From Weissella fangxianensis (GTDB lineage Bacteria; Bacillota; Bacilli; Lactobacillales; Lactobacillaceae), in the NCBI RefSeq assembly GCF_024718545.1, contig NZ_JAMXDB010000011.1, positions 1 through 49,912 on the forward strand: a DNA stretch of 49,912 bases. Direction: 5' to 3'. Below the pieces are notes generated by a model, which was not told where the DNA came from, ran no database searches, and worked only from the letters and a program-made list of their open reading frames with translations. The first letter of the stretch is position 1, and each line of letters begins with the position of its first letter. This document shows positions 16,302 through 25,269 of the stretch, one piece after another. A program made the translations under genes and the position numbers.

Positions 16302-17483
16302 TTATTTTTTTAAATCAACATAGTGTTTTAAACGGGTAATAGCTGATTCCAAATCTTCAGTTGATGCGGGGTAAGAAATACGAATATAACCTTCACCACC
16401 AGCACCGAAAATTGAACCAGGTGCAACTCCCAATTTGACAGCATCTGCCAAGTCATAAACAAATTCAATATCATTAGTATTCAAAAATTCTGGAATCTTC
16501 GCAAAAATGTAGAAAGCCCCACCAGGTCGAGCCGCCGTAAAGCCAGCTTCTGACAAGCCTTTCAAAACTAAATCACGACGCTCTTCATAAACAGCACGCA
16601 TCTTAACAGGGTCTTCACGACCATTACGCAAGGCTTCTAAAGCACCGGCCATCATAGGACCTGGTGCGGTAGCAATCATTGATTGATGCGCTTTACCAAC
16701 CTGCTTCATCAATTTAGCTGGTCCAACAGCATAACCAATTCGATATCCAGTCATCGCATGTGACTTTGAGACGCCACTGATCAATACTGTTTGCTCTGGC
16801 AAAAGACGAGCCATTGAAGTATGCTTGGCATCGTAAACCAACTCAGCATAAATTTCATCAGCAATTACTAATAATTGATGGTCCCGCAAAATAGCGACTA
16901 ATTCTTTTAATTCGTCTTCAGAATAAGTGACCCCGGTTGGATTTGATGGGTAGTTAAGCAAAATGGCTTTGGCATTTGGATGCTCAGCTAAGACATGCTT
17001 TAACTTTTCAGGTGTCACAATAAAATCAGGGGCTGTATTTAGACCGACTACTTTAATGTCTGACGTTTGAGCAACCGACTCATATAATGGGAAAGTTGGC
17101 GTTGGAATAATCAATTCATCCCCAGGATTAAACAAAGCTTGAAATGCCGCATTGATTGCTTCAGCAGCCCCCACTGTTACACTGATCTCAGTAGCTGGAT
17201 CATATCTTGGTGTATCAAAACGTTCAACTAAGTAATCTGAGATTGCTTCACGCAATGGCATGATACCTTGTGAAGGTGAATAATGTGAATCATTCGCTTG
17301 TACATCACGAATAATTGCTTGTTTAATATGTTCTGGCGCCGCAAAATCAGGCTCACCTAGTGTTAATTTTAAAATACCATCAATTTGTGAAAACTTTTCA
17401 TCGACCACACGAATTGGCGAAGGTACCGTCGCCGCTAATACTTTGTTGCACTGTCCTTCTAACGCTGCACTTAATTCAACCAT
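16302..17483 (-). CDS. patA: N-acetyl-LL-diaminopimelate aminotransferase (PatA-like)
   Basis: This 393-residue class I PLP aminotransferase has LTLGEPDF, LNYPSNPTGVTY, ADEIYAEL and the PLP lysine in SGVSKSHAMTGYRIGY. Its place between dapB and asd in the acetylase-branch operon points to transamination of N-acetyl-2-amino-6-oxopimelate. It is clearly related to the frameshifted gene at 12969, which shares most of these motifs. Confidence 0.92.
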   Translation of the reverse strand: MVELSAALEGQCNKVLAATVPSPIRVVDEKFSQIDGILKLTLGEPDFAAPEHIKQAIIRDVQANDSHYSPSQGIMPLREAISDYLVERFDTPRYDPATEISVTVGAAEAINAAFQALFNPGDELIIPTPTFPLYESVAQTSDIKVVGLNTAPDFIVTPEKLKHVLAEHPNAKAILLNYPSNPTGVTYSEDELKELVAILRDHQLLVIADEIYAELVYDAKHTSMARLLPEQTVLISGVSKSHAMTGYRIGYAVGPAKLMKQVGKAHQSMIATAPGPMMAGALEALRNGREDPVKMRAVYEERRDLVLKGLSEAGFTAARPGGAFYIFAKIPEFLNTNDIEFVYDLADAVKLGVAPGSIFGAGGEGYIRISYPASTEDLESAITRLKHYVDLKK

Positions 17484-17521
17484 TTTTAACTCCCCTTGGC
17501 TCCTTGCCTACTTTTTAATAT

Positions 17522-18262
17522 CTATAATACCTTTTCTAACCCAATTTGTAATCCTGTAATGGTGTTAACCTGGCGGATAGCCAATCCGACCCCACCCATA
17601 AACGACTCACGAGTAAACGATGTTTGTTTGATACGCAAAGTTTCACCTGGTGCGCCAAATACAACTTCTTCTTCGGCGACATATCCAGGTAACCGCATGG
17701 CATGAACATCAACACCATCAATCTGATCACCGCGTGCTGGATCTGCTGTATTCGTTGCCACTGGTGCTTGTTGGCGTGCTTTAGCAATTGCTTGCGCAGT
17801 CGCACGCGCTGTCCCAGAGGGTGCATCAATTTTCTTAGGATTATGAATTTCCAAAATTTCTGCATCAGGTAAATACTTAGCTGCTTGCGCGGCGAACTGC
17901 ATCAATAAAACCCCCGACAATGAAAAATTAGGCACAATCAAAGTTGAATGCTGTTCTTTCTCACTTAATGTTTTTAAGGTCGTAATTTGTTCAGATTGTA
18001 ATCCACTGGTCCCAACAACTAGCTGAAATCCATGCGTTAGCGCATATTGTCCATTAGCAAAAGCTGCATCTGGTTGGGTAACGTCAACCCAAACATCTGC
18101 TGTCACGTCTATATCTGCTAATGATGTAAAAACAGGTAATTCACTGTCATGTGATGATCTTGATAATAGACCAACTAATTCTAAATCAGCGGCATCTTGA
18201 ATCATCTGCTGAATGGCACGGCCCATTTTACCGAAACCACCAGCTAAAAATACGGTTGTCAT
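17522..18262 (-). CDS. dapB: 4-hydroxy-tetrahydrodipicolinate reductase
   Basis: Reduces the DapA product to tetrahydrodipicolinate with NAD(P)H. GGFGKMGRAI is the nucleotide-binding loop, and KKIDAPSGTA carries the catalytic Lys and the substrate-binding Ser-Gly-Thr. The motif usually reads HH-x-x-K; here it is HNPKK, so the second His is Asn. I start it at ATG 18262 (MTTVFLAGG, AAGGAA upstream), which gives 246 residues. An ATG 7 codons earlier lies inside dapA. The gap to dapA is 4 bp. Confidence 0.94.
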   Translation of the reverse strand: MTTVFLAGGFGKMGRAIQQMIQDAADLELVGLLSRSSHDSELPVFTSLADIDVTADVWVDVTQPDAAFANGQYALTHGFQLVVGTSGLQSEQITTLKTLSEKEQHSTLIVPNFSLSGVLLMQFAAQAAKYLPDAEILEIHNPKKIDAPSGTARATAQAIAKARQQAPVATNTADPARGDQIDGVDVHAMRLPGYVAEEEVVFGAPGETLRIKQTSFTRESFMGGVGLAIRQVNTITGLQIGLEKVL

Positions 18263-18266
18263 ATCA

Positions 18267-19142
18267 TTATTCCTTCCGATCAAGTTTTGCTAATACATCT
18301 GCTGTCTCTGCGTTATCTAATGACATAATTGGCAAACGAGTCACGTTTTTGACCTCACCTTGATGCGCAAGCACCGCTTTTACTGGTGCTGGGGATGGGT
18401 AACTAAACAGAGCTGACATACGTGGCGTTAACCAACGTTGTTGTGCACCAGCCTTTGCCACATCTCCTTCGGCAAGTGCTTGGAACAAATCAGTCATTTC
18501 CTTACTATATAAGTGTGCAGCCACTGAAATCGTTCCGGCTGCCCCCACTGCCTTAGCAGCTAATGTTTGTGAATCTTCACCAGTATAAACTTTAAATCCG
18601 TCAGGTGCATGATCAACCAGATAGGCTAAGTCATCAATACTTGTTACTTGCTTCACCGCATTGATATTAGGGTGTTCGGCCAATGCCAAAACACTTTCAT
18701 TATCCAATCCAACCACGGTACGACCGGGGATATTATAAATCATAACGGGAACATTCGATGCATCGTCAATAGCCTTGAAATGCGCAATCATTCCCTTTTG
18801 ATTAGGCTTACTATAGTATGGTGTTACTGCCAACACCGCATCAACACCAGAAATCTCGCTGACTTCTTTGGCAAATGCAACGGAATGGGCGGTATTATTA
18901 TCACCTACGTTCGCAATGACTGGACTCCGGTCACCAACTTTCGCTGCAAAATAAGCATATAGCGAAATTTTTTCGTCATGGGTTAATGTTGGCGACTCAC
19001 CAGTCGTACCACCAATAACAAATCCTTGGGTTCCTTCGGCAATCAATCGTTCAGTTAATGAATCTAATGCTGGATAATCGATTGTATTATCATTAGTAAA
19101 TGGTGTAATAATTGCTGTAATTAAAGAAATATCTTCGTACAT
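18267..19142 (-). CDS. dapA: 4-hydroxy-tetrahydrodipicolinate synthase
   Basis: Condenses pyruvate and aspartate semialdehyde. The TIM-barrel signatures are present: GGTTGESPTL (substrate carboxylate site), YNIPGRT (catalytic Tyr) and the Schiff-base Lys in INAVKQV. The start chosen is ATG 19142 (MYEDISLITA, AGAAAGTG upstream), 291 residues. An in-frame ATG 11 codons further out overlaps the deacetylase gene and is less likely. Confidence 0.95.
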   Translation of the reverse strand: MYEDISLITAIITPFTNDNTIDYPALDSLTERLIAEGTQGFVIGGTTGESPTLTHDEKISLYAYFAAKVGDRSPVIANVGDNNTAHSVAFAKEVSEISGVDAVLAVTPYYSKPNQKGMIAHFKAIDDASNVPVMIYNIPGRTVVGLDNESVLALAEHPNINAVKQVTSIDDLAYLVDHAPDGFKVYTGEDSQTLAAKAVGAAGTISVAAHLYSKEMTDLFQALAEGDVAKAGAQQRWLTPRMSALFSYPSPAPVKAVLAHQGEVKNVTRLPIMSLDNAETADVLAKLDRKE

Positions 19143-19156
19143 TTTATTCACACTTT

Positions 19157-20308
19157 CTATGCTGACATCCGCCAAGACAAATACTTAATAATTGACTTAA
19201 CTCCTGCTTCAATCGCTGTTTCATCCGGACTTAATCGACTGTCATGTAAACTATGGTCAACATCGCCGACCCCTAGCCAAAACATCGTTCCTGGAATCTG
19301 GTTAATAATATACCCAAAATCTTCTCCCGTCATAGCTGGTTCACAAGTTGTAAAATCAATCTCATCATCATTTGCCATGTACTGAATAAACTCACGGGTA
19401 ATATCGGAATTATTATTAACAGGCCAATAACCACCTTGTTCTAATTGTAAATCAAATGCCACACCATACACAGCTGCCAACCCTTGTGCAATTTCTCTGA
19501 CGCGTTGTTGCATCATTTCTAATTCTGACTGGTCAAACGCGCGAATCGTCCCTGCTAGCTTTGCCTCGTTTGGAATGACATTCCCAATGTTACCAGCCTG
19601 TACCATACCAATCGTTACCACGCCACCATGAACTGGATCAACATTACGCGAGACGATTGTCTGAACTTGCATGATAAAAGCCGCTGCAGCAACAATCACA
19701 TCCTGTGATCGATGTGGAAAGGCAGCATGGCCACCCTGTCCTTTAATCGTTAAGTGAATTTCTGCACTACCGGCAAATAAAGTGCCTTGACGAGTAGCAA
19801 TCTGGCCAGCTGGCATAGCAGGCTGATCATGTAAGGCATAAAACTCATCTGGCCGCCATTCATCAACAAATGTGCCTAATTCATAAAGTTGTTTACCGCC
19901 AGCGTGTTCTTCTTCAGCTGGTTGGAACAAAAAGACCATATTATCTTCTGGTTGTTGTTCAGCAAAATGGGCTAAAACTCCCAGGGCAACAGTCATATGA
20001 ATATCGTGCCCACATGCATGCATGACTCCGGCACGCTTTGACGAGAAAGGTAGGCCCGTCTCTTCTGTAATAGGTAGTGCATCAATATCTGTTCGATAAC
20101 CAATCGTTCGTTTAGGATGCTTACCGGTCAATCGTACCAATAGGGCTGTCGGTAACGCTGGTATTTCTCGAATCGTCAACCAAGGAGATTGCCAAGCTGT
20201 CACAATATTTTTTAAATAACGCTGTGTCTCGAACTCCTCCAGTGACAATTCCGGGTGTGCATGTAAATGGCGACGAATATCAATTAAATTTAAATCTGTA
20301 ATCGTCAT
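19157..20308 (-). CDS. N-acetyldiaminopimelate deacetylase (M20 peptidase family)
   Basis: This 383-residue di-metal hydrolase of family M20D, position-specific to the acetylase branch, should free LL-diaminopimelate from its N-acetyl form. Metal-site elements include the Cys/His of MHACGHDIHMT, the catalytic Glu pair in FQPAEEEHAGG, and the late His in DHSLHDSR. The assignment rests on the family and on the dapH-dapA-dapB-patA context; alone it could be any amidohydrolase of this group. The GGAGG ribosome site is 4 nt from the ATG. Confidence 0.92.
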   Translation of the reverse strand: MTITDLNLIDIRRHLHAHPELSLEEFETQRYLKNIVTAWQSPWLTIREIPALPTALLVRLTGKHPKRTIGYRTDIDALPITEETGLPFSSKRAGVMHACGHDIHMTVALGVLAHFAEQQPEDNMVFLFQPAEEEHAGGKQLYELGTFVDEWRPDEFYALHDQPAMPAGQIATRQGTLFAGSAEIHLTIKGQGGHAAFPHRSQDVIVAAAAFIMQVQTIVSRNVDPVHGGVVTIGMVQAGNIGNVIPNEAKLAGTIRAFDQSELEMMQQRVREIAQGLAAVYGVAFDLQLEQGGYWPVNNNSDITREFIQYMANDDEIDFTTCEPAMTGEDFGYIINQIPGTMFWLGVGDVDHSLHDSRLSPDETAIEAGVKSIIKYLSWRMSA

Positions 20309-20320
20309 ATCTACCTCCGT

Positions 20321-21031
20321 TTATAGCGATCTTAGGGCATCAACTAACGCCGTTTTTGCCTGGGTCTTTTCATCCATTTCCTTGATTACTTTAGCCGGAA
20401 CACCAGCAACTACCGTGTTTGCTGGTACATCCTTGGTAACAATTGCACCAGCTGCAATAACCGCATTATCACCAACTTGAACCCCTTCAATAACTACTGC
20501 ATTGGCACCAATCAATACATTATCACCAATCGTCACTGGTGTTGCTGAAGCTGGTTCAACGACCCCCGCAAGCACGGCTCCCGCACCAATATGACTGTGT
20601 TGACCAACAGTTGCACGGCCACCAAGAACTGCGCCCATATCAATCATCGTACCAGCGCCAATCTCAGCACCGATATTAATAACCGCTCCCATCATCACCA
20701 CAGCATTCTCACCGATTGCCACCTGATCACGAATAATGGCACCTGGCTCAATTCGTGCAGCAACATTTTCATAGTTCAACAATGGGACACCACTATTTCG
20801 CGCCAATAATTCCACATGATAATCCGATATCTGATCCGCTGCTGCGGCAAGGACAGGTTGGATATCTTGGTAGTCACCAATGACCGTACCGGTTTTGGTT
20901 TCAATAAAAGCCTGCACCGTTGTCGGCCATTCAATATCGGCTAAATCTCCTGCTAAAGTTACCCTTGCTGGCGTCTTTTTAGGGGCAGTTGCAATATAAT
21001 TGATAATTTCTTGTGCATCTAAATTATTCAT
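20321..21031 (-). CDS. dapH: Tetrahydrodipicolinate N-acetyltransferase
   Basis: Acetylates tetrahydrodipicolinate, which sets this organism in the acetylase variant of the lysine pathway. After an N-terminal alpha/beta domain (about residues 1-80) come many hexapeptide repeats of a left-handed beta helix, such as [16 protein letters not shown], ending in the typical [22 protein letters not shown]. The 236-residue length is normal for DapH. Confidence 0.95.
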   Translation of the reverse strand: MNNLDAQEIINYIATAPKKTPARVTLAGDLADIEWPTTVQAFIETKTGTVIGDYQDIQPVLAAAADQISDYHVELLARNSGVPLLNYENVAARIEPGAIIRDQVAIGENAVVMMGAVINIGAEIGAGTMIDMGAVLGGRATVGQHSHIGAGAVLAGVVEPASATPVTIGDNVLIGANAVVIEGVQVGDNAVIAAGAIVTKDVPANTVVAGVPAKVIKEMDEKTQAKTALVDALRSL

Positions 21032-21061
21032 CTTGATTTGTCTCCTACTTGCAATTATTTT

Positions 21062-22348
21062 TTATTGATAATGCTTGTCTAAGCGAAGCATGTCAGCATA
21101 TGTTTCTCGTTCAACAACTAATTGTGAGTGGCCATCCTCCACAAAGACAACTGCTGGTCGTGGATTACGATTGTAGTTAGATGCCATTGAATAGCCATAC
21201 GCACCAGTCGCTAAGACAGCTAGGACATCCCCAGGTTTCGTTTTTGGTAATTCTTGTTGCCAAACCAAGACATCCCCCGATTCGCAATATTTACCAGCAA
21301 CCCGAACTACTTGTTCCGTGGATGCTTGTGGATTATTTGCCAAGACCGCTTCATATTTTGCTTCATATAAAGCTGGCCGAATATTATCGCCCATCCCACC
21401 ATCAACTGATAGATACGTTCGAATGCCAGGTACGTCTTTCTTGGCACCAATTGTATATAAGTTATAACCAGCTGGACCAACAATTGCTCGTCCTGGTTCG
21501 ATCCAAATAGCCGGCATCGCCATTCCATATGACGTCGTTTTCTCCGTAATCGTATCAATAATAGCTTCAACAAATTCAGTTGCTGGTAATGGTTTGTCAT
21601 CTTCTGTATATCGGATACCAAAGCCACCACCGGTATTGATAACTTGTGGATCAAAGCCCCATTCATGTACTAAGTCGACCAACTTTGCAGCTGCCATCTG
21701 GAAACCCGTCACATCAAATATCTGTGAACCAATATGGGCCGAAACACCTAGTACATTCAGATATGGATCAGCAATTGCTTTTTGAAGCGCTGTATAAGCT
21801 TGACCACTTGCAACATCAAAGCCAAATTTACTATCAGTTTGACCAGTAGAAATGTAATCATGGGTATGTGCTTCAACTCCTGGCGTGATTCTTAATAGGA
21901 CATTTTGCTTTTTGTCACGTTCACTCAACACATCATGTAAAATATCTAATTCATAAAAATTATCAAGGATAATCGTGCCGAGACCACTATCAACTGCCAT
22001 TTCCAGCTCAGCAACCGACTTATTATTACCATTAAAAGATACATGATTCATTGGATAATTTGCCGCTAGGGCTGTTTGAATCTCACCGCCTGAGACAACA
22101 TCCAAATGGACATCTTCTTGTGCAGCGACTTCATACATAGCAACTGTCGCAAAGGCTTTAGATGCGTATGAAACTGCATAATCAAGTTTCCTCTTCATAA
22201 ACACGGCCTTGAAAGCTCGCATTTGCTGGCGCATATGATTTACATCATACACATAAAGTGGTGTCTGATACTGTGAAGCTAATTCTGTCGCTGTAACGCC
22301 ACCAATTGTTAATTCACCGTCCTGATTGACTTTATATGGTTTTGACAT
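21062..22348 (-). CDS. lysA: Diaminopimelate decarboxylase
   Basis: Decarboxylates meso-DAP to lysine, the last step. This PLP fold-III enzyme of 428 residues has K64 in SYASKAF as the PLP lysine, HIGSQIFD, NTGGGFG and the second-subunit Cys in KYCESGDVL. No diaminopimelate epimerase gene is seen in the window, so dapF must lie elsewhere or be replaced. The gap from alr is 18 bp. Confidence 0.95.
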   Translation of the reverse strand: MSKPYKVNQDGELTIGGVTATELASQYQTPLYVYDVNHMRQQMRAFKAVFMKRKLDYAVSYASKAFATVAMYEVAAQEDVHLDVVSGGEIQTALAANYPMNHVSFNGNNKSVAELEMAVDSGLGTIILDNFYELDILHDVLSERDKKQNVLLRITPGVEAHTHDYISTGQTDSKFGFDVASGQAYTALQKAIADPYLNVLGVSAHIGSQIFDVTGFQMAAAKLVDLVHEWGFDPQVINTGGGFGIRYTEDDKPLPATEFVEAIIDTITEKTTSYGMAMPAIWIEPGRAIVGPAGYNLYTIGAKKDVPGIRTYLSVDGGMGDNIRPALYEAKYEAVLANNPQASTEQVVRVAGKYCESGDVLVWQQELPKTKPGDVLAVLATGAYGYSMASNYNRNPRPAVVFVEDGHSQLVVERETYADMLRLDKHYQ

Positions 22349-22366
22349 ATTTACTATTTCTCCCTT

Positions 22367-23482
22367 TTAATCAACAAGCACACGCATCAGTCGATCTTGT
22401 AATCCTGTAGCAACGACCCAAGGGGCTAGTCCCACATGTTGCGCAACATCTTCAATTGTATTTTCATATTGTCCTTGCTTACCAATAATCGTCACGACGG
22501 TACCCACTGGTAACTCTTCCGGTAATGAAATCATCATTTGGTCCATTGCTATTTGTCCAATAATAGGTGCCTTTTTGCCATTTACTAATACTTCAAATCC
22601 TTGAATTGGTCGTGGCAAACCATCGGCATAACCGATTGGTAGCGTACCAACCCATTCACCTTCATATGTGTAGTACGTATGACCATAACTAATCCCCACA
22701 TCGGCGGGCATTTTTTTCACAAAAACAAGTTCTGTTTCCAAAGTTAGGACAGGTTTTAAATAATTATCTGGCAAAACCTCACCACGTGATGGTTCAATAC
22801 CATACACGACTGTCCCTGCACGAATATAATCAGTTGGTAATTCATCGGCATGATACATCGCGGCACCAGAATTCGCTAAATGAACCATCGGCGGCATTGG
22901 TAAGTCATCCGTTAAGCGATGCCAATTTGCCAGCTGCTTTTGAAAGTAATCTGTGGCTAATGAATCAGATTCTGAAAAATGGGTCATGATACTTTGATAT
23001 TTAAAGAAACTCGCATGCGATTGTAAGTACGTAATTGCTTCAGATAACGTTTCGCGACTACGAAAACCAATTCTCCCCATACCAGTATCGACCCCTAAAT
23101 TAACTTGCAAAGTCGCCTGATGTTCATCCAAATTTTCCTGAGCTAATTGTAACCAAGCCAAATCACTAACCGTCGCAATTAAATTATTATCAGCTATCAA
23201 CTTGGCATATTGTGGCAACGTAATTCCCAAGATAAGAATTGGTACCGTAATGCCTGCTTGTCGTAACGCTAAGGCCTCATCTAACACGGCAACCGCTAAG
23301 CCATCAACCCCCGCTTTGACCGCGGCTTGTGCCATTGGTATCAAACCAAATCCATAAGCGTTGGCTTTTACGGCTAAAAACATAAACTTCGCACCGCTGG
23401 CCTGACGAGTAACGGCCACATTATGTGTGACTGCCACTTGTGATATTTTAATTCTTGTTGGTCTTGTTGCTGCTACTACCAT
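22367..23482 (-). CDS. alr: Alanine racemase
   Basis: Interconverts L- and D-alanine for peptidoglycan. In this 371-residue protein K39 in AVKANAYGFG is the PLP lysine, and SYGHTYYT and the late GQIAMDQMMI segment are also typical. It is the first gene after the lysine riboswitch, so D-Ala supply is tied to lysine level unless another promoter or racemase exists. An AAGGGG ribosome site precedes the ATG. Confidence 0.95.
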   Translation of the reverse strand: MVVAATRPTRIKISQVAVTHNVAVTRQASGAKFMFLAVKANAYGFGLIPMAQAAVKAGVDGLAVAVLDEALALRQAGITVPILILGITLPQYAKLIADNNLIATVSDLAWLQLAQENLDEHQATLQVNLGVDTGMGRIGFRSRETLSEAITYLQSHASFFKYQSIMTHFSESDSLATDYFQKQLANWHRLTDDLPMPPMVHLANSGAAMYHADELPTDYIRAGTVVYGIEPSRGEVLPDNYLKPVLTLETELVFVKKMPADVGISYGHTYYTYEGEWVGTLPIGYADGLPRPIQGFEVLVNGKKAPIIGQIAMDQMMISLPEELPVGTVVTIIGKQGQYENTIEDVAQHVGLAPWVVATGLQDRLMRVLVD

Positions 23483-23516
23483 GATAATGGCCCCTTTGCT
23501 GTTAAATTTATTGCAT

Positions 23517-23555
23517 AAAAAAACCGATTGACAGTACTATTGCACTGTCAATCGG
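23517..23555 (-). terminator. Riboswitch-linked terminator upstream of alr
   Basis: The perfect 12-bp stem CCGATTGACAGT/ACTGTCAATCGG (23524-23535 with 23544-23555) is followed on the minus strand by seven T. It lies between the lysine aptamer and alr, as expected for transcriptional control. Confidence 0.92.
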
Positions 23556-23583
23556 ACACATTTCTATTCCTTAAGACCGTGAC

Positions 23584-23747
23584 AATAGCTCCCCGCTTAT
23601 TCAGCGACAGTCTAATAGTTTTTCGCTATTAGCCCAACGATACGAGTTACACAATCTGTATCATTTCGGCAACCGCCCCTTTTACTTAGTATCATTGTCT
23701 GTGTGAACTCCACTAAGTGACTGTTGTTGGTTGCAACCTCTATTAAT
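23584..23747 (-). promoter_or_regulatory. Lysine riboswitch (L box)
   Basis: On the minus strand the sequence shows the L-box landmarks in order: AATAGAGGTTGC at the 5' side of P1, GGGGCGGTTGCCGAA, a hairpin arm ending in TTGGGCTAATAG, ACTGTCGCTGAA, and GCGGGGAGCTATT closing P1 against AATAG. The terminator follows. Lysine binding should stop transcription of the alr-lysA-dap-asd operon. The divergent lysC has no such element. Confidence 0.93.
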
Positions 23748-23762
23748 CATTAACGTAACATT

Positions 23763-23791
23763 AGAATATATTAATCTTATGGCTATGTCAA
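23763..23791 (-). promoter_or_regulatory. Promoter of the lysine operon
   Basis: TTGACA (23791-23786) and TATTCT (23768-23763) are spaced by 17 bp, about 20 bp upstream of the L-box aptamer. Confidence 0.75.
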
Positions 23792-23794
23792 TAC

Positions 23795-23823
23795 TTGACA
23801 TTAATCTTTTTTTCACTTTTAAT
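23795..23823 (+). promoter_or_regulatory. Promoter of lysC
   Basis: TTGACA (23795-23800) is followed after 17 bp by TTTAAT (23818-23823). It diverges from the lysine-operon promoter. Confidence 0.55.
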
Positions 23824-23859
23824 TAGTGCCAATTAGGAATTCAATTGGAGGCAGAAACA

Positions 23860-25215
23860 ATGAAAGTCGTAAAATTTGGTGGTTCATCCCTGGCGACAGG
23901 CGCACAATTCCAAAAAGTTTTGGATATTATTACAGCAGATCATGATCGTCGGGTCGTTGTCGTATCAGCTCCGGGCAAGCGTTTTGATAGTGACATCAAA
24001 GTGACCGACTTACTAAAAACCTACGCTGATCAAACAATTGCTGGTGCCAACACCGATGAAATTATGACAACAATATTAGCGCGTTATCAAGAAATTGCTC
24101 AACATTTTTCGTTAGAAGATAATAAGATTATTTCACAGATTAAGCAACAACTCGTTCACCTAAACCGAGTGCACTATCCATCATTTAATCATCTCTACGC
24201 CGCTTTCATGGTACATGGTGAGCTATTAAACGCCCAATTACTAGCAGCAATTATGCAAGAAAAAGGCATGCTAGCTAACTTTGTTTCACCAGCTGAATTA
24301 GGACTTACTGTGACTGGTTCGCCACGCGCTGCCCGCTTAGATCCAGAAAGTTATCATGCAATCAATCAGTATCAATTCGATGACTCGAGTCTCCTCATTG
24401 TTCCTGGATTTATCGCCTATACCAATGATGGTTATGCTGCAACGTTTAGCCGCGGTGGTTCTGATATTACTGGCGCAATTTTGGCAAGAGGCCTGCAAGC
24501 TGACTTGTATGAAAATTTTACTGACGTATCAGCAATTTACTCGGCTAACCCAAAGATTGTCGCCCATCCACAACCAATCTCAAAAATGACTTATCGTGAA
24601 ATGCGTGAATTATCATATGCCGGCTTTGCTGTTTTCCATGATGAGGCAATTATCCCGGTTATTGAAGCGAATATACCAATTAATGTCAAAAACACCAATG
24701 ATCCACAAGCTCCTGGTACAATGATCATGCCTAATCATGCGATTGATCCAAAAAATCCTGTTACAGGTATCGCCAATGACAATCGCTTTGCTTCCCTGTA
24801 CTTACATCGCTATTTGCTGAACCGTGAAGTCGGTTTTACCTTAAAAATTTTACAAATTTTAGCAACATATAATGTCAGCTATGAACATATGCCTTCCGGA
24901 ATCGATGATATGACTATCATCTTTGATAAAGCACAATTAACACCTGAGATCAAAGCGCATATTAGTCATGATCTTTACGCCATCATTGCCCCAGATGAAC
25001 TAGATTGGTTAGACGACTATGCCATCATTATGATTGTCGGTGAAGGTATGCAACAACACATTGGTACATTTAGCAAAATAACTTCGGCATTAGCTGAAGC
25101 TGGTATCAATCTACCAATGATAAATCAAGGCGCATCACAAATTTCAACAATGATTGGTGTCCCTGTCGATCGCATGAACGAAGCCGTACAAGTCATATAT
25201 AACGCCGTTTTCTAA
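23860..25215 (+). CDS. lysC: Aspartate kinase
   Basis: Phosphorylates aspartate, the first step towards lysine, threonine and methionine. KFGGSSLATG opens the kinase domain, FSRGGSDITGA is the nucleotide/substrate loop, and the C-terminal third (GFTLKILQIL, AEAGINLPMINQG) holds two ACT domains for amino acid feedback. I start at ATG 23860 (MKVVKFGG) because GGAGG lies 7 nt upstream; the in-frame start 5 codons earlier precedes that site. The protein is 451 residues. Confidence 0.95.
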   Translation: MKVVKFGGSSLATGAQFQKVLDIITADHDRRVVVVSAPGKRFDSDIKVTDLLKTYADQTIAGANTDEIMTTILARYQEIAQHFSLEDNKIISQIKQQLVHLNRVHYPSFNHLYAAFMVHGELLNAQLLAAIMQEKGMLANFVSPAELGLTVTGSPRAARLDPESYHAINQYQFDDSSLLIVPGFIAYTNDGYAATFSRGGSDITGAILARGLQADLYENFTDVSAIYSANPKIVAHPQPISKMTYREMRELSYAGFAVFHDEAIIPVIEANIPINVKNTNDPQAPGTMIMPNHAIDPKNPVTGIANDNRFASLYLHRYLLNREVGFTLKILQILATYNVSYEHMPSGIDDMTIIFDKAQLTPEIKAHISHDLYAIIAPDELDWLDDYAIIMIVGEGMQQHIGTFSKITSALAEAGINLPMINQGASQISTMIGVPVDRMNEAVQVIYNAVF

Positions 25216-25229
25216 CGTTAACATACAAA

Positions 25230-25262
25230 TAACCCCCTCGTTGCAGTTCAACGAGGGGGTTA
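25230..25262. terminator. Bidirectional terminator after lysC
   Basis: TAACCCCCTCGTTG and CAACGAGGGGGTTA form a perfect 14-bp stem with a 5-nt loop between two convergent genes. Confidence 0.85.
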
Positions 25263-25269
25263 CATCTAT

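Noticed and set aside
17522-18262. DapB with HN in place of HH as an inactive enzyme
   Set aside because: The key Lys and the DAPSGTA segment are intact and the gene is in a full pathway operon; the change may be normal in this family.
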